From positions 62,001 to 126,000 of the forward strand of contig NZ_JACYHF010000015.1 of NCBI RefSeq assembly GCF_016482685.1: a DNA stretch of 64,000 nt. Direction: 5' to 3'. This document shows positions 1 through 8,906 of this stretch, piece by piece. Below the pieces are notes generated by a model, which was not told the DNA's origin, searched no databases, and saw nothing but the letters and a program-made list of their open reading frames with translations. Source of the stretch: Streptomyces sp. DSM 110735 (lineage in GTDB: Bacteria; Actinomycetota; Actinomycetes; Streptomycetales; Streptomycetaceae). Made by a program: the position numbers and the translations under genes. How positions within the stretch are numbered: the stretch's first letter is position 1; each line of letters begins with the position of its first letter.

Positions 1-976
1 CGGGGCGCATGTCCTTCACCGCCACATGGGGAAGCTGCCGCCACTGCTCCTGCGAGGTGCGCGGGATCGGGTGGCCCGCCGCCGCCCACGCCTGCGAGGT
101 GAGCCCGGAGCAGTCGAAGGAGTCGGGACCCTCGGCACCCCACACGTACGGCTTGCCGAGCTGGGCGGTGGCGAACGCGACCGCCTTCTTCCCCTCGGCG
201 GAGGTCTTGTCGCTGATGCCGTCGAGGACGCCGGTGTCCACCCAGGCGGTCTGCGCCGCGTGCGCGGCTTGCCGTTCCAGTTGGGCCAGCCGCTCCTTCT
301 CCTTCTTCTCCAGCCCGGATTCGACGAGTTCGGCGTCCGCGATCCGCTTCTTGATCTTCTTCTTCGCGGCTGCCTTGTCCTCGCGGTCGGCTTCCAGCTT
401 CTTCATCCGGGCGGCGGCGTCGTCCGAGTCGGCCTGCAACTCCTTCTGGGTGCGGGCCATTTCGGTGAGCAGCTTCCTGGTCGCCCGCTCGCCGTTGAGG
501 ATCGTCGCCGCCGAGTCCGCGAACTGCTGCGGGTCGTCGCTGAGCAGGAACCGCGCGGTGGGCGGCAGTCCGCCGTTGCGGTACTGGGCGCGGGCTGCGG
601 CGCCCGCCTGGTCCTTGAGCCGCTTCAGCTTCTTCTCGCCCTCCGCGATCCGCTCGTTGAGGTCGTCGACCCGCGCGGACTGCTTCTCCGCCTTCTCCTC
701 CGCCGCGTTGTAGGCGTCGGTGGCGACGGCGGCGTCGTGGTACAGCCGGTCGAGTTGCTTGCGGATCTTCTCCAGGTCCTTGTCGGGGGCGGGCGTCGGC
801 GCCGCGCCCGGCGCGGGGCTCCCCGGGAGCGTGGGCGAGGGCGAGCCGGACGCGGTCGGCGGCGCGGAGGGGTCGGGCGGCACCGAAGCGAACGCCGTAC
901 CGGCGCCTGCCAGTACGGTCACCGCGCAGACCACGGTCACGGCGGCGGCGAGCAGTCCGCGCTTGCCCGAACCCAT
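1..976 (-). CDS. NlpC/P60 (C40) cell-wall peptidase, C-terminus cut by window edge
   Basis: Secreted peptidase expected to cleave peptidoglycan stem peptides. About 325 codons are visible; the rest lies beyond the left edge. Residues 1-36 look like a signal peptide (basic GKRG start, hydrophobic core, cleavage near AFA). Residues 37-62 are Pro/Ser/Ala-rich. About 65-245 are Lys/Glu/Arg/Gln-rich and should form a coiled coil, as in RipA/PcsB-type hydrolases. The NlpC/P60 domain begins near 250, with the catalytic Cys at residue 289 in DCSG; the catalytic His would lie outside the window. Domain order is seen; the peptide bond cleaved is inferred from the family. Confidence 0.9.
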   Translation of the reverse strand, partial: MGSGKRGLLAAAVTVVCAVTVLAGAGTAFASVPPDPSAPPTASGSPSPTLPGSPAPGAAPTPAPDKDLEKIRKQLDRLYHDAAVATDAYNAAEEKAEKQSARVDDLNERIAEGEKKLKRLKDQAGAAARAQYRNGGLPPTARFLLSDDPQQFADSAATILNGERATRKLLTEMARTQKELQADSDDAAARMKKLEADREDKAAAKKKIKKRIADAELVESGLEKKEKERLAQLERQAAHAAQTAWVDTGVLDGISDKTSAEGKKAVAFATAQLGKPYVWGAEGPDSFDCSGLTSQAWAAAGHPIPRTSQEQWRQLPHVAVKDMRP

Positions 977-1248
977 ACGTCCCCCCAAACTGATTTACCG
1001 TCAGTAACCTGTGCTGCCCGAGGGATCGTGCCACGAATGGGCCCGAAGTGACAGAGGTCGTACGAAGTCGTACTCCCTGTTGCCTCTTTCGGACCGCTAC
1101 GACACTCGCCCCTCCCGCACTTCCCCCCGAAGGGAGCGGTTACGACGATCTTCCGCGGGTGTGACGTACAGCGCACGGAGATCGTTCCACCGTGTTTCCC
1201 GGGGCAGTTGGGGGCTGAGTGCCCGCTGAGTGCCGGCTCGGTGCGCGC

Positions 1249-2064
1249 TCAGTGTCCGCGAGGTGCCAACGCGGCCCAGTCCACGGTGACTTCGCCCTGG
1301 CGCCAGCGTGCGGGACCGTCCGTCACCGGCCAGTCGGCCGCCAGGTCCCGGACCGTGCGCAGCCAGCGCTGGCGGGCGCCGTAGGAGGCGAAGGGCGCGG
1401 CGCCGGCCCACGCGCGGTCGAAGTCGCGCAGGAAGGCGTGCACCGGTTCGCCGGGCACGTTGCGGTGGATCAGCGCCTTCGGCAGCCGTTCGGCGAGGTC
1501 GGAGGGGCGCTCCAGGGAGCCGAGCCGGGTCGCGAAGGTCACCGTGCGCGGACCCTCGGGACCGAGCGCGACCCACACGTGCCGCCGCCCGATCTCGTCG
1601 CACGTCCCCTCGACAAGGAGCCCGCCGCGCGAGACACCGTCCGCCGGGGCGAGCCGCGCGCACAGCCGCCGCCACACCGCCGCGACCTGCTCCTCGTCGT
1701 ACTGCCGCAGCACGTTCGCCGCCCGGATCAGCGTCGGCCGCCCCGGCACCGGGATCTCGAACCCGCCGTGCCGGAAGGTCAGCCCCTCGCGCTCGTACGG
1801 CCGCGCCGCCGCGACCCGCTCGGGTTCGATCTCGACGCCGACCACCTGGGCGCGGGGCGCGGCGGTACGCAGACGGGCGAGCAGCTCCACGGCGGTCCAG
1901 GGCGCGGCGCCGTAGCCGAGGTCGACGGCGACCGGCGCGTCCGCGCGGCGCAGCTCGGCGCCGTGCGTGGCCGCGATCCAGCGGTCCATGCGGCGCAGCC
2001 GGTTGGGGTTGGTGGTACCGCGCGTCACCGTGCCTACGGGTCGGGAGGTCGCGCGGGATGCCAT
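1249..2064 (-). CDS. class I SAM-dependent methyltransferase, substrate unknown
   Basis: A 271-residue protein with a Rossmann methyltransferase core: motif I is DLGYGAAPWTA near residue 50, an acidic strand end follows at GVEIEP, and the core runs to about 190. It matches the small actinobacterial methyltransferases found beside mshA, but nothing shows the substrate. The chosen ATG at 2064 has no ribosome binding site. A TACCCT hexamer sits 8 bases upstream, so the mRNA may be leaderless. It is transcribed divergently from mshA across about 275 bases. The reading frame stays open far upstream, but that part overlaps mshA on the other strand and is a shadow. Confidence 0.75.
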   Translation of the reverse strand: MASRATSRPVGTVTRGTTNPNRLRRMDRWIAATHGAELRRADAPVAVDLGYGAAPWTAVELLARLRTAAPRAQVVGVEIEPERVAAARPYEREGLTFRHGGFEIPVPGRPTLIRAANVLRQYDEEQVAAVWRRLCARLAPADGVSRGGLLVEGTCDEIGRRHVWVALGPEGPRTVTFATRLGSLERPSDLAERLPKALIHRNVPGEPVHAFLRDFDRAWAGAAPFASYGARQRWLRTVRDLAADWPVTDGPARWRQGEVTVDWAALAPRGH

Positions 2065-2199
2065 GGATACGAGGGTAAGCGGGCGGGGAGGGGGGTCCGT
2101 CCGGGTGTGTGCTGGGCCGGGGTGCGTCCCGGTCCGGACTCGTGCCGTTCCCGGTGGCGCGCCGGTCCTGGACTCGCGCCGATCCCGAACGGTTGAGCG

Positions 2200-2215
2200 A
2201 ATCATGGTCATGATT
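2200..2215. promoter_or_regulatory. palindromic operator candidate upstream of mshA
   Basis: A perfect 7-base inverted repeat, AATCATG-GT-CATGATT, in the divergent region between the methyltransferase gene and mshA, about 125 bases before the mshA start. It is far more AT-rich than its surroundings. I do not know the regulator. Confidence 0.35.
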
Positions 2216-2340
2216 GGGTAAAGCCGCTTGATCGGGCCGGTCATCGGGAAATGGGCGGACACCCGTCGGGTGTTGCACGTCCGGGAGGGCTGGGTCGGTC
2301 CTCCGGTCGTCATGGCCGTGCCGAGGAGGAGGAACGCCAC

Positions 2341-3678
2341 GTGAGCCAGTACGTCAGCAGGCTCGGGCGTCGCTCCCCGGCGGCGCCGCCCCGGCTGAGG
2401 CTGCACCGCAAGCCGCGCCGGGTCGCCATGCTCTCCGTGCACACCTCCCCGCTCCACCAGCCCGGCACCGGCGACGCGGGCGGCATGAACGTCTACATCG
2501 TGGAACTGGCCCAGCGCCTGGCCGCGATCAACATCGAGGTCGAGATCTTCACCCGGGCCACCTCCGGCGACCTCGCCCCCACCGTCCAGCTCGCCCCCGG
2601 CGTCCTGGTCCGGCACGTGGACGCGGGTCCCTATGAGGGTCTGGCCAAGGAGGACCTGCCCGCCCAGTTGTGCGCCTTCACCCACGGCGTGATGCAGGCA
2701 TGGGCCGGACACCGCCCCGGCTACTACGACCTCGTCCACTCCCACTACTGGCTCTCCGGGCACGTCGGCTGGCTCGCCGCCCAGCGCTGGGGCGTCCCGC
2801 TGGTCCACGCCATGCACACCATGGCCAAGGTCAAGAACGCCAGCCTGGCCGCCGGTGACACTCCCGAGCCCGCCGCGCGCGTCATCGGTGAGACCCAGAT
2901 CGTGCACGCCGCCGGGCGGCTCATCGCCAACACCGCCGAGGAAGCCGCCGAACTCGTCCGGCACTACGAAGCCGACCCCGCCAAGGTCGCCGTCGTCCAC
3001 CCCGGTGTGAACCTCGGCCGCTTCCGCGTCTCCGACGGCCGCGCCGCCGCCCGCGCCCGGCTCGGTCTGCCGCAGGACGCCCTGATCCCCCTCTTCGCCG
3101 GGCGGATACAGCCCCTCAAGGCTCCCGACGTGCTGCTCCGCGCCGTCGCCCATCTGCTGGACGAGCGCCCCGAGCTGCGCCCGAGGATCGTCGTGCCCGT
3201 CGTTGGCGGACCCAGCGGCAGCGGACTGGCCAAGCCCGAGGGGCTGCAGAAGCTCGCCGCGCGGCTCGGCATCGCGGACGTCGTACGGTTCCGCCCGCCG
3301 GTCGGACAGGAACAGCTCGCGGACTGGTTCCGCGCCGCGTCCGTGCTGGTCATGCCGTCCTACAGCGAGTCCTTCGGGCTCGTCGCCATCGAGGCGCAGG
3401 CCACCGGCACACCGGTGATCGCCGCCTCCGTCGGCGGTCTCCCGGTCGCCGTCCGCGACGGCGAGACCGGCTTCCTCGTCGATGGCCACGACCCGGCCGC
3501 CTACGCCCGCGTCCTCAGCCGCTTCGCCGACGACCCCACCCTCTCCGCCCACATGGGCACCGCCGCCGCCCGCCACGCCCTCGGCTTCGGCTGGGACGCC
3601 TCGGCGGCGGCGACGGCGGACGTGTACACGGCCGCGATGGCGACACACCGGCGTCGCGTACGCTCGCCGCATGGGTGA
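2341..3678 (+). CDS. mshA: D-inositol-3-phosphate glycosyltransferase (mycothiol synthesis, step 1)
   Basis: GT4 glycosyltransferase of 445 residues that moves GlcNAc from UDP-GlcNAc to 1D-myo-inositol 3-phosphate in the cytoplasm, committing carbon to mycothiol. Seen in the protein: the N-terminal TSPLHQPGTGDAGGMNVYI loop typical of MshA, HSHYWLSG, the KAPDVLLRA nucleotide-sugar region, and the ESFGLVAIEA motif with the E-x7-E pair. The GTG start at 2341 is chosen because GAGGAGGAGG lies at 2323-2332; an in-frame ATG at 2251 has no such site and would add a non-family extension. Its TGA overlaps the ATG of the next frame (ATGGGTGA), suggesting translational coupling into the repeat tract. 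Confidence 0.95.
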   Translation: MSQYVSRLGRRSPAAPPRLRLHRKPRRVAMLSVHTSPLHQPGTGDAGGMNVYIVELAQRLAAINIEVEIFTRATSGDLAPTVQLAPGVLVRHVDAGPYEGLAKEDLPAQLCAFTHGVMQAWAGHRPGYYDLVHSHYWLSGHVGWLAAQRWGVPLVHAMHTMAKVKNASLAAGDTPEPAARVIGETQIVHAAGRLIANTAEEAAELVRHYEADPAKVAVVHPGVNLGRFRVSDGRAAARARLGLPQDALIPLFAGRIQPLKAPDVLLRAVAHLLDERPELRPRIVVPVVGGPSGSGLAKPEGLQKLAARLGIADVVRFRPPVGQEQLADWFRAASVLVMPSYSESFGLVAIEAQATGTPVIAASVGGLPVAVRDGETGFLVDGHDPAAYARVLSRFADDPTLSAHMGTAAARHALGFGWDASAAATADVYTAAMATHRRRVRSPHG

Positions 3679-3916
3679 GGTGGGGGCTGTGGGCGGTGCT
3701 CACATGGGTGGTGCCCACATGGGTGGTGCCCACATGGGGGCGGCGGACATAGGTGGTGCGCACATGGGCGCAGCCGACATGGAGGCGCCCGCCTGCCTGG
3801 TGACGGCCGACATGGGCGGTGCGCACATGGGCCGTGCTCACATGGACGCGCCCGACATGGGTGGGACGGACATGGGTGGTCCGAGAAACATGACCCCGTG
3901 CCCCCATGGGGGCTGA
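3671..3916 (+). CDS. HMGGA-repeat ORF, probable frameshifted 5' part of the YbjN gene
   Basis: An 81-codon frame starting with an ATG that overlaps the mshA stop. Nearly all of it is a degenerate five-residue repeat (consensus G-G/A-A-H/D-M) from a 15-base DNA unit, CACATGGGTGGTGCC, about ten copies with drift. It ends at a TGA at 3914-3916. The same repeat type continues without a break in the next frame as the N-terminus of the YbjN protein. Skipping one C of the CCCCC run at 3901-3905 would join the two frames. So this is probably one gene interrupted by one base, or a programmed or phase-variable shift, not an independent protein. The repeat resembles no fold I can name. Confidence 0.5.
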   Translation: MGEVGAVGGAHMGGAHMGGAHMGAADIGGAHMGAADMEAPACLVTADMGGAHMGRAHMDAPDMGGTDMGGPRNMTPCPHGG

Positions 3917-4520
3917 CGACATGGGCGAGGCGAACATGGGTAACGGGGCGAACATGGGTGAAGCGCACACGGACGAGGCGCACATGGGCGACGCGCACAC
4001 AGGCGACGCGCACACGGTCGACACCGACACTGACAGCGCCGCGCGCGTCATCGAGGACGCCCTCAAGGACGCCGAGCTGGAGTGGGAGAGCCCCGAAACC
4101 GGGTCCTACGTCGTCAAGCTCCCCGGCACCCGCAAGCTCTCCACCACCGTGTCGTTCCTCGTCGGCCGCCACACCCTCTCCGTGAACGCCTTCGTCATCC
4201 GGCACCCCGACGAGAACGAGGGCGGCGTCCACCGCTGGCTCCTGGAGCGCAACCTCAAGCTGTACGGCGTGAGTTACGCCGTCGACCGCCTCGGCGACAT
4301 CTACGTCACCGCCCGCCTCCCCCTCGCCGCCGTCACCCCCGACGAGATCGACCGCCTCCTCGGCCAGGTCCTCGAAGCGGCCGACGGCGCCTTCAACACC
4401 CTCCTGGAACTCGGTTTCGCCACCGCGATCCGCAAGGAACACGCCTGGCGCGTCTCCCGAGGCGAGTCCACCCGCAACCTGGACGCCTTCGCGCACCTGC
4501 TCCGCCGCGAAGAAAGCTGA
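3906..4520 (+). CDS. YbjN-domain protein with repeat-rich N-terminus
   Basis: A 204-residue frame. Residues 1-40 carry more degenerate HMGGA/HTGDA-type repeats; about 45-190 form a YbjN-like sensory-transduction/chaperone-like domain (VSFLVGRHTLSVNAFVIRHPDENE, WLLERN, VDRLGDIYVTARL, the last part being typical). YbjN domains are cytoplasmic with no proven biochemical role. No ATG at 3906, 3921, 3936 or 3951 has a clear ribosome binding site. That supports translation arriving from the mshA-coupled frame at 3671 through a +1 shift, or a true start that has decayed. The real N-terminus is therefore uncertain; the domain itself is secure. Confidence 0.8.
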   Translation: MGADDMGEANMGNGANMGEAHTDEAHMGDAHTGDAHTVDTDTDSAARVIEDALKDAELEWESPETGSYVVKLPGTRKLSTTVSFLVGRHTLSVNAFVIRHPDENEGGVHRWLLERNLKLYGVSYAVDRLGDIYVTARLPLAAVTPDEIDRLLGQVLEAADGAFNTLLELGFATAIRKEHAWRVSRGESTRNLDAFAHLLRREES

Positions 4521-4527
4521 CGCGGCG

Positions 4528-5325
4528 TCAGGCGCGACCGCTCCGGTAGCGCCCCGGAGTCACCCCCACCAACCGCTTGAAATGCCGCGTGAGATGAGCC
4601 TGGTCGCAGAATCCGGTGACCGTCGCGACCTCGCCCGGCGGCAGACCGTCGAGCAGAAGACGACGGGCGCGACCGACGCGGCGGGAGGTCAGGTACTGGT
4701 GGGGCGGAATGCCGTAGGCGGCGCTGAACGTCCGTACCAGATGGGCGGGATGGGCATGCAGCAGCCGACCGGCGTCCGCGAGGGTGAGCCGCCCGGCGAT
4801 CTGCTCGTCCAGCAACTCCCGTAGGAGACGGGCCAGTACGGGATCAGGGCGACCCGACTGCCTTTCCAGCCGCCTGAGATGCCCCCGCAACCGCTCCCCG
4901 ACCAGCGCCAGCCGACTCTCCGCCTCCAGTTCGTCCCCCGCCCGGCGCAGCGCTCCGTGCAGTCGCCCCACCCGCTCGCGCAGCACCGCGTCCACGAGGT
5001 CGGGACCGTCCACGGCGGCACCGATCAACTCCTCGCCGAGCAGGCTCTCTTCGAGGTACAGCACCCGCTTGCGGAAGCCGTCCGGGGTCGCGGCGGCGCC
5101 GTTGTGCGGCACATGCGGCGGCAGCAGGGTGACCGTGTCGCGCGGAGTCCCGTGCTCCTGCCGCCCGAGGTCGTACCGCACCGCGCCGTCGTCCACGATC
5201 AGCAGCGTCCAGGCGTCGTGGACGTGCATCGGATACGCGTACTCCGTGAAACGCGCGTGGAACACCTCCACGACACCCGGCACCCGTGGGCGCCAGGCGG
5301 AGACGTCACGCTGGTCGGAGGGCAC
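4528..5325 (-). CDS. AraC-family transcriptional regulator
   Basis: A 265-residue regulator: an N-terminal cupin-like sensing domain (FTEYAYPMHVHDAWTLL, residues 22-110), a linker, and a C-terminal double helix-turn-helix (about 165-262) with the AraC signature GFCDQAHLTRHFKRLVGVTPGRYR. The GTG at 5325 is taken because family members begin just before this point; upstream codons would run into the divergent DUF2000 gene. It faces that gene across 49 bases, so it probably controls it and itself. Inducer unknown. Confidence 0.85.
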   Translation of the reverse strand: MPSDQRDVSAWRPRVPGVVEVFHARFTEYAYPMHVHDAWTLLIVDDGAVRYDLGRQEHGTPRDTVTLLPPHVPHNGAAATPDGFRKRVLYLEESLLGEELIGAAVDGPDLVDAVLRERVGRLHGALRRAGDELEAESRLALVGERLRGHLRRLERQSGRPDPVLARLLRELLDEQIAGRLTLADAGRLLHAHPAHLVRTFSAAYGIPPHQYLTSRRVGRARRLLLDGLPPGEVATVTGFCDQAHLTRHFKRLVGVTPGRYRSGRA

Positions 5326-5374
5326 GCAAACAACGTACAAGACGCTGCCGCGCCCCGGTCGGCAGTCTCGGGGC

Positions 5375-5821
5375 ATGAACGAACAGCCCCTTTCCGCCGA
5401 TGGTCCCGTCACCCGGTTCGACACCAAGATCGCCGTGCTGCTCCGGGACGACCTGGAGACCTGGCAGCGGCTCAACGTCACCGCGTTCCTGGTCAGCGGC
5501 TTGGGCAGCCAGGTGCCCGAGGTGGTGGGCGCGCCGTACGAAGACGCGGACGGTGTGGGTTACCTCCCCATGTTCCGGCAGCCCGTGATGGTCTTCGAGG
5601 GCTCCAAGGAGACCCTGTGTGCCGCCCACACACGTGCGCTCACCCGCGCTCTGCCCCGCGCCCTGTTCACCGCCGACCTCTTCGCCACTGGCAACGACCA
5701 CGACAACCGGGCAGCCGTACGGGCCGTACCCACGGCGGAACTCGACCTGGTCGGTCTCGCGGTGTACGGCCCGAGGAACGGGGTGGACAAGGTGGTGAAG
5801 GGGGCGCGGATGCACCCGTAG
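5375..5821 (+). CDS. DUF2000 domain-containing protein
   Basis: A 148-residue cytoplasmic protein of the DUF2000 family, recognised by FDTKIAVLLRDDLETWQRLNV near residue 14 and the PMFRQPVMVFEG segment. The fold resembles peptidyl-tRNA hydrolase 2, but no activity is established. It is commonly paired with a divergent AraC-type gene, as here. It ends 12 bases before the convergent MFS gene. Confidence 0.85.
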   Translation: MNEQPLSADGPVTRFDTKIAVLLRDDLETWQRLNVTAFLVSGLGSQVPEVVGAPYEDADGVGYLPMFRQPVMVFEGSKETLCAAHTRALTRALPRALFTADLFATGNDHDNRAAVRAVPTAELDLVGLAVYGPRNGVDKVVKGARMHP

Positions 5822-5833
5822 CGGCGTGCGGAG

Positions 5834-7150
5834 TCAGGCGGTGCGCAGCTCCGCGGGGGCACTGTCGGAGACCTCGGCGCCGGTGTCCGCCGGGACGGCT
5901 TCCGCCTGGACCGGGTCGGTCTGGACGGCGACCGTCTCCTCCTTCGGCAGCCCCCGCATCAGCACGCCGTACCCGAGCCCCGCCACCGTGCCGATCACCG
6001 CGCACCCGCCCCACAGCCACGCCGCGCCGAACCGGTCGATCACCGCGCCGGCGACCAGCGGGGCGACCAGCGCGGCGGCGGACCAGGACAGTCCGTAGAC
6101 GCCCTGGTAGCGCCCGCGCCCGTGGACGGGGGAGAGGCGGACGACGAGCCCGGTCTGGGTCGGCGCGTTGACGATCTCGGCGAGGGTCCACACCACGACC
6201 GTCAGCGCGAACAGCCCGACCGACCCGGCGAAGGCGGTGAGCCCGAAGCCGTACCCCGCGAGCAGCGAGGAGACGACCAGCAGCATCCGGGCGTCGCGGT
6301 GCTCGATGAAGCGGGTGACCGGGATCTGGAGGACGACGATGAGGATGCCGTTGACGGCGATGGCCAGACCGTAGTCCGCCGGGGAGAACCCGGCGCGGCC
6401 CATGGCCACCGGCAGTCCGACCGAGCCCTGCTGGAAGATCAGCGCGATGAGGAAGGACAGCCCGACGACCGCCATGTACCGCCGGTCGCGCAGCACGGTG
6501 CCGAGACCGACCTGGTCCCCCGTCTCCTTGGCGGCGGGCGCCGGGCGGGACTCGGGCAGCTTGAGGAAGACGACGACCGCGCAGATCAGCGTCATCCCCG
6601 CCTCGATGAGGAACCCGGCGCGGTAGCTGTAGCGGGCGATGAAACCGGCGCCCATGGAGGAGACGGCGAAACCGAGGTTGATCGCCCAGTAGTTGAGCGA
6701 GAAGGCGCGGACCCGGTCCTCGGGGCGCACGATGTCGGCCATCATCGCCTGCACGGCGGGCCGCGAGGCGTTGGAGGCGGCGCCGACCAGGAAGGCGACG
6801 GCGGCGATGGCGACCGGGTCGCGCACGAAACCGAGCAGGGCGACCGCGGCGGCGGTGGAGAGTTGCGCGACCAGCAGCGTCGGCCGCCTGCCGAACCGGT
6901 CCGCCATCACCCCGCCGCCCAGCGAGGAGACGACCCCGCCGAGCCCGTGCAGGGAGGCGACGAGACCGGCGTACGAGGCGGAGTAGCCGCGGTCGAGCGT
7001 CAGATACAGCGCCATGAAGGTGGCGACGAACGCGCCGAGCCGGTTGATCAGGGTGCTGGTCCACAGCCACCAGAAGGCGCGGGGCATACCGGAGACGGAG
7101 GCGCGGACGGCCGATGTGAGACGGCCGACGGGCGCGGCGAACGCGGACAT
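5834..7150 (-). CDS. MFS transporter (drug-efflux type)
   Basis: A 438-residue major-facilitator protein with about 12 membrane segments and the loop 2-3 motif GVMADRFGRRPTLL near residue 85. Residues 401-438 are a charged, Ala/Val/Glu-rich cytoplasmic tail. The ATG at 7150 (MSAFAAPVG) is preferred over an upstream in-frame codon that adds 24 non-hydrophobic residues. The substrate cannot be read from the sequence. It converges on the DUF2000 gene and is divergent from gpmA. Confidence 0.85.
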   Translation of the reverse strand: MSAFAAPVGRLTSAVRASVSGMPRAFWWLWTSTLINRLGAFVATFMALYLTLDRGYSASYAGLVASLHGLGGVVSSLGGGVMADRFGRRPTLLVAQLSTAAAVALLGFVRDPVAIAAVAFLVGAASNASRPAVQAMMADIVRPEDRVRAFSLNYWAINLGFAVSSMGAGFIARYSYRAGFLIEAGMTLICAVVVFLKLPESRPAPAAKETGDQVGLGTVLRDRRYMAVVGLSFLIALIFQQGSVGLPVAMGRAGFSPADYGLAIAVNGILIVVLQIPVTRFIEHRDARMLLVVSSLLAGYGFGLTAFAGSVGLFALTVVVWTLAEIVNAPTQTGLVVRLSPVHGRGRYQGVYGLSWSAAALVAPLVAGAVIDRFGAAWLWGGCAVIGTVAGLGYGVLMRGLPKEETVAVQTDPVQAEAVPADTGAEVSDSAPAELRTA

Positions 7151-7349
7151 GTGGGCGGGACCCCCCGGTAAGCGGTGCTGGCGGTGAGCGCAACTTACGA
7201 TGGCGGTGTTGTCGGGAGCCACTCAATTAACAGATGCCGTCAACCGTGGGTACGGCGATGGGTGCCGTCGGCGGTGCTTTCGGCGGCGCTGTCGGCGGTG
7301 CCGTGGGCAGCCGGGACGGCCGTTCCGGAGGTGGATTACGCTCTGACCC

Positions 7350-8111
7350 ATGGCCGACGCACCGTACAAGCTGATCCTCCTCCGCCACGGCGAGAGCGAG
7401 TGGAACGCGAAGAACCTGTTCACCGGCTGGGTGGACGTCAACCTCAACGAGAAGGGCGAGAAGGAGGCGGTCCGCGGCGGTGAGCTGCTGAAGGACGCCG
7501 GCCTGCTGCCCGACGTGGTCCACACGTCGCTCCAGAAGCGCGCGATCCGCACGGCCCAGCTCTCGCTGGAGGCCGCGGACCGCCACTGGATCCCGGTCCA
7601 CCGGAGCTGGCGCCTGAACGAGCGGCACTACGGCGCGCTCCAGGGCAAGAACAAGGCGGAGACGCTGGCCGAGTTCGGCGAGGACCAGTTCATGCTCTGG
7701 CGCCGTTCCTACGACACCCCGCCGCCGCCCCTCCCGCGCGACGCGGAGTACTCCCAGTTCAACGACGCCCGCTACGCCGACCTCCCCCCCGAGCTGCGCC
7801 CCCAGACGGAGTGCCTCAAGGACGTCGTCGTCCGCATGCTCCCCTACTGGTACGACAACATCGTCCCCGACCTCCTCGACGGCAACACGGTCCTGGTCGC
7901 CGCCCACGGCAACTCCCTCCGCGCCCTGGTCAAGCACCTGGACGGCATCTCGGACGAGGACATCGCGTCCCTCAACATCCCGACGGGCATCCCGCTCTAC
8001 TACGAGCTGGACGCGGACTTCAAGCCGGTGACGCGTGGCGGGAAGTACCTGGACCCGGAGGCGGCGGCTGCTGCGATCGAGGCTGTGAAGAACCAGGGCA
8101 AGAAGAAGTAA
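7350..8111 (+). CDS. gpmA: 2,3-bisphosphoglycerate-dependent phosphoglycerate mutase
   Basis: Glycolytic enzyme of 253 residues interconverting 3- and 2-phosphoglycerate. The histidine-phosphatase motif LLRHGESEWN holds the phosphorylated His at residue 13; the ERHYGALQGKNKAET segment and the second catalytic His in VAAHGNSLRALVKHL are intact. Length and sequence are standard for bacterial dPGM. It is a single gene ending at a clear terminator. Confidence 0.97.
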   Translation: MADAPYKLILLRHGESEWNAKNLFTGWVDVNLNEKGEKEAVRGGELLKDAGLLPDVVHTSLQKRAIRTAQLSLEAADRHWIPVHRSWRLNERHYGALQGKNKAETLAEFGEDQFMLWRRSYDTPPPPLPRDAEYSQFNDARYADLPPELRPQTECLKDVVVRMLPYWYDNIVPDLLDGNTVLVAAHGNSLRALVKHLDGISDEDIASLNIPTGIPLYYELDADFKPVTRGGKYLDPEAAAAAIEAVKNQGKKK

Positions 8112-8125
8112 CGCGACCGCCACAG

Positions 8126-8166
8126 AGCCCCCGACCTGCTGTTTCTCGGCAAGGCGGGGGCTTTTT
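8126..8166 (+). terminator. rho-independent terminator of gpmA
   Basis: An 8-base arm AGCCCCCG at 8126-8133 pairs with CGGGGGCT at 8155-8162 and is followed by TTTT. It lies 14 bases after the gpmA stop codon. Confidence 0.85.
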
Positions 8167-8194
8167 GGTGGGGCCGTCTCTGGTCCGCCGGTTG

Positions 8195-8863
8195 TCAGGA
8201 CACGATGAGGCGGCTGGTGAAGCCGTCGCGGATGAGGGATTCGTACGCTCCGTGCACGTCCTCGGGGACTTCTTGCTCGATGGCGAATCCGCGCTTGGGG
8301 TATTCGATGACCCGCTGGAGGTCGCCGACGAGCATGTCCAGGACGAGTTTCTCGTTGCCGATGGACTTCACGTAGTCGTCGAGTTCGAGTGGTTCCGAGG
8401 CGCAGAGGATCTGGACGTCGGGCCACAGTTTGCGGGCGGTGGCGTAGGAGCGGCGTTCCATGTAGGGCTTGGAGACCAGCAGGATCGTGGTCGGGGTGAT
8501 GCCTGCGGTGGTGAGGATGTCGCGGGAGAGGGTGATGTTCTGGCCGGTGTTGGCGGCGTTCGGTTCCAGCAGGATCGCTTCGGTGGGGACGCCGAGGGTG
8601 ATGGCGTGTTCGCGGAAGTGGACGGCTTCGCCTCGGGGGAAGACCTGGGCGGTGGTGGGGCTGTTGCCGCCGGTGAAGACGAGGGTGGGGAACAGTCCGG
8701 CGTGGTACAGCTCGGCGGAGTGGGTGGCGACGCCGAGGTCGTGACTGCCGAGTCCGATCGCCACGTCGACGGGACGCAGCGCGTGGTGCATCTGGTGGTA
8801 GTCCCAGATCAGCGCGGCCCGCTGCCACTGGTCCTCGGTGATGGCCTGCTGGTTCTCGCCCAC
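8195..8863 (-). CDS. DUF218 (YdcF/SanA-like) domain protein
   Basis: A 222-residue protein of the DUF218 family, with the GLGSHD loop near residue 37, FTGGNSPTTAQVF, EPNAANTGQN and VSKPYMERRS. The family is tied to envelope functions in Gram-negatives, and SAM binding has been reported for YdcF; its role here is unknown. The cytoplasmic form lacks the usual membrane anchor. GTG at 8863 is chosen because GGGGAGAG lies just upstream; a GTG six codons earlier lacks this. It starts the accessory stretch between gpmA and phoU. Confidence 0.75.
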   Translation of the reverse strand: MGENQQAITEDQWQRAALIWDYHQMHHALRPVDVAIGLGSHDLGVATHSAELYHAGLFPTLVFTGGNSPTTAQVFPRGEAVHFREHAITLGVPTEAILLEPNAANTGQNITLSRDILTTAGITPTTILLVSKPYMERRSYATARKLWPDVQILCASEPLELDDYVKSIGNEKLVLDMLVGDLQRVIEYPKRGFAIEQEVPEDVHGAYESLIRDGFTSRLIVS

Positions 8864-8906
8864 TTGTCTCTCCCCGGTCACCGTCGCCGCTGCAGAGCGC
8901 AGGCGC

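Noticed and set aside
1249..3672. 807-codon minus-strand frame across the methyltransferase and mshA
   Set aside because: Only its end (below 2064) has methyltransferase character; the rest is the antisense of mshA.
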